In this document: piece after piece, positions 6,243 through 7,485 of the stretch
Layout of the letters: each line of letters begins with the position of its first letter
Numbering within the stretch: the stretch's first letter is position 1
Assembly (NCBI GenBank): GCA_910587465.1
Contig: CAJUMS010000114.1
Span: 1 to 7,485, forward strand
Source of the DNA: an uncultured Oscillospiraceae bacterium
GTDB taxonomy: Bacteria > Bacillota > Clostridia > Oscillospirales > Ruminococcaceae
Direction: 5' to 3'
Length of the DNA: 7,485 nt
The notes under the pieces: model-generated
Databases searched by the model: none
What the model saw: only the letters and a program-made list of their open reading frames with translations
What the model was told of the DNA's origin: nothing
Position numbers and translations under genes: made by a program

Positions 6243-6395
6243 GTTAAGTAATGGCTTGTCATAAAATACAGTCATTATATGTAAAAAATACAGCGATCCC
6301 GCGGGCGGGTCGGTCTCGGCGGAGCGGATGAAAAGTGTTCGGTCGGACGGCGTGATTTTGAGGATACGCAAATTAAAATAAGGAGCTTTTTAGAT
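6243..6395 (+). promoter_or_regulatory. long cheV 5' leader with GC-rich core
   Basis: About 150 bases separate the proposed transcription start from ATG 6396. The part from about 6292 to 6355 is clearly richer in G and C than its flanks, contains the palindrome CCCGCGGG (6299-6306) and repeated GGTCGG units, and can form an imperfect stem pairing ATCCCGC (6297-6303) with GCGGAT (6324-6329). I do not recognise a known riboswitch in it. The leader ends with the ribosome binding site TAAGGAG (6379-6385). Confidence 0.35.
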
Positions 6396-7289
6396 ATGGA
6401 AAACAATATTCTCCTTGAAAGCGGCACTAACGAGCTGGAAGTGCTGGAGTTTATGGTAGGTGCGCAGAGTTTTGGCATCAATATCGCCAAGGTCAACGAG
6501 ATCATGAATTATCAGCCCATGATCCCCGTTCCCGATTCCCCTCCCGAGTTTGAGGGCGTGTTTACACCGCGTGACAAGGTCATTTCCGTTATCGACTTAC
6601 ATAAGGTGCTCGCTAAAGAGAGCGCTGATCCCACCCACGATCTGCTGATCATCTGCAATTTCAACCAGATGGATGTGGGTTTCCATGTGTCCTCGGTAAA
6701 GGGGATTCAGCGTATTTCGTGGGAGGATATCGAGAAGCCGCCCAGAATTTCGGGCGACGGTGTGAACAATATTGCGACAGGCATCGCAAAGCTTTCCGAC
6801 AGAATTATCCTCGTTCTTGACTTTGAAAAGATCGTATCCGATATAAACCGCTCCGCCGTTATCGACCCGACTGGCGCTACCCAGGCGGATTCGTCCAAGA
6901 CGAACAAGCATATCGTTATCGCGGAGGACTCGCCGTTCCTGAATACTCTTATCCAAAGCACTCTCAGCGAGGCGGGTTACAGTAATATCGTTTCGTTCGA
7001 TAACGGTAAGGACGCATGGGATTACATCAGCGGGCATAAGCACCTCAGCGGTGATATTCTCGATCAAGTCTCCTGCGTTATCAGCGATATCGAGATGCCG
7101 CAGATGGACGGTCATCACCTTACAAAGCTTATCAAGGATGACGATACTTTGCACCGTATACCTGTGTATTTGTTCTCCTCGCTTATCAACGAGCAAATGA
7201 GGATCAAGGGCGAAAGCGTAGGTGCGGACGCGCAGTTTTCCAAGCCGCAGATAGGTGCGCTTATCAATTATATCAACGAGCATATCTGA
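6396..7289 (+). CDS. cheV: chemotaxis protein CheV (CheW domain plus receiver domain)
   Basis: CheV couples chemoreceptors to the CheA kinase and takes part in adaptation at the receptor array on the inner membrane face. Residues about 13-152 form a CheW-like scaffold domain (LEFMVGAQSFGINIAKVNEI, then VFTPRDKVISVIDLHKVL). Residues about 171-297 form a response-regulator receiver domain: acidic pair E177-D178, phospho-accepting D231 in VISDIEMPQMDG, switch S261 in LFSSL, and K283 in FSKPQ. All key receiver residues are present, so it should be phosphorylatable. The length, 297 residues, is usual for the family. ATG 6396 follows AAGGAG (6380-6385) at ten bases. It has its own promoter, is divergent from yjfB, and no terminator is seen before the next short frame. 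The product is soluble, with no signal peptide. Confidence 0.95.
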   Translation: MENNILLESGTNELEVLEFMVGAQSFGINIAKVNEIMNYQPMIPVPDSPPEFEGVFTPRDKVISVIDLHKVLAKESADPTHDLLIICNFNQMDVGFHVSSVKGIQRISWEDIEKPPRISGDGVNNIATGIAKLSDRIILVLDFEKIVSDINRSAVIDPTGATQADSSKTNKHIVIAEDSPFLNTLIQSTLSEAGYSNIVSFDNGKDAWDYISGHKHLSGDILDQVSCVISDIEMPQMDGHHLTKLIKDDDTLHRIPVYLFSSLINEQMRIKGESVGADAQFSKPQIGALINYINEHI

Positions 7290-7331
7290 TTTAAACAGTC
7301 GAAGGAGCTTTATATTTTTGGAGTCGGCAAT

Positions 7332-7439
7332 ATGTCTAACAATGCTGAAATGATCGTGGACTTCAAAAAATTAACCGAAAAATATGAAGCTATCTGCAAT
7401 GAACAGAGTTGGCATCCGCAGCATTTGAAAAAATCATAA
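7332..7439 (+). CDS. short open frame after cheV, probably 3'-truncated gene
   Basis: ATG 7332 has TTGGAG (7318-7323) eight bases upstream and opens a frame of 35 codons beginning MSNNAEMIVDFKKLTEKYEA and stopping at TAA 7437-7439. The first about 25 residues look like the helical start of a soluble protein; the last about ten (WHPQHLKKS) run up to the hairpin structure that begins at 7438. The stop codon overlaps the first bases of that hairpin, suggesting that an insertion cut off the rest of the gene. It lies 42 bases after cheV and would be cotranscribed with it. I do not recognise the family; it could also be a genuine small protein. Confidence 0.45.
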   Translation: MSNNAEMIVDFKKLTEKYEAICNEQSWHPQHLKKS

Positions 7440-7485
7440 CCACGCGTGAAACGCGTGGTTTGCACTGGCGCTTCAAGCGCCTGGT
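7438..7485. mobile_element. tandem hairpins resembling an IS200/IS605-type element end
   Basis: A perfect 10-bp stem (AACCACGCGT at 7438-7447 and its complement at 7451-7460, loop GAA) is followed six bases later by a second stem (GGCGC at 7467-7471 with GCGCC at 7477-7481, loop TTCAA). Subterminal hairpins of this kind, starting with a palindrome followed by TTTGCAC, recall the ends of IS200/IS605-type elements in Clostridia, which lack inverted terminal repeats. The transposase gene would lie beyond the window and cannot be seen. The first hairpin could instead be a terminator, although no T-tract follows it. Confidence 0.45.

Noticed and set aside
6597..7283. Minus-strand open frame of 228 codons opposite cheV
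   Set aside because: It is an antisense shadow of cheV, whose CheW and receiver motifs are unambiguous.
7318..7353. TTG-initiated mini-frame after AAGGAG (7302-7307) as a leader peptide
   Set aside because: It has only 11 codons and overlaps the better-initiated ATG 7332 frame, with no attenuator structure visible.
1..7485. CRISPR array, phage module or toxin-antitoxin pair
   Set aside because: No regularly spaced repeats, Cas-like, phage structural or toxin-antitoxin-like genes were found on either strand.

Overview
The window looks like chromosomal DNA from a low-to-mid GC Gram-positive anaerobe, most likely a gut or rumen Clostridia related to Ruminococcus/Oscillospiraceae. This is inferred from strong AGGAGG-type ribosome binding sites, sigma-A-like promoters, a YjfB-family protein with CheV (both typical of motile Firmicutes), and a plant cell-wall sugar operon. 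No rRNA, tRNA or CRISPR array was seen.

Left part (1-1005). AT-rich DNA joins abruptly, at about base 54, the 3' part of an RlmI-like (COG1092) rRNA methyltransferase gene. Its N-terminal half is missing and the upstream frame is closed, so it is a fragment. It is followed 35 bases later by a DUF4440/SnoaL-like gene interrupted by one in-frame TGA (701-703), exactly where the family has a conserved glycine. A perfect 12-bp hairpin (961-994) then serves as a bidirectional terminator.

Middle part (1006-5850, all minus strand). This is a compact sugar-utilisation locus: an AraC-type regulator (start 5737), then a YicI-type GH31 alpha-xylosidase, then a 468-residue protein that I read as a divergent TIM-barrel glycoside hydrolase of unassigned family. 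The two enzymes are separated by 14 bases and form an operon. Neither has a signal peptide, so they probably act on imported alpha-xylosylated oligosaccharides such as xyloglucan fragments. A similar gapped motif (ATAGTATC..ATATT..ATAT) lies just upstream of the yicI -35 box and in the araC leader, and is a candidate operator.

Right part (5851-7485). A chemotaxis/motility pair is divergently transcribed: yjfB (minus) and cheV (plus, CheW domain plus receiver domain). Each has a good sigma-A-like promoter with a 17-bp spacer, and an inverted repeat lies between the two -35 boxes. The cheV leader is about 150 bases with a GC-rich middle. After cheV a short open frame with its own ribosome binding site ends after 35 codons, at the edge of two consecutive hairpins that resemble the end of an IS200/IS605-type element. 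The window ends inside that structure.

The points most worth following up are the unassigned hydrolase partnered with YicI, the TGA-for-glycine in the DUF4440 gene, and the broken genes at both edges of the window.
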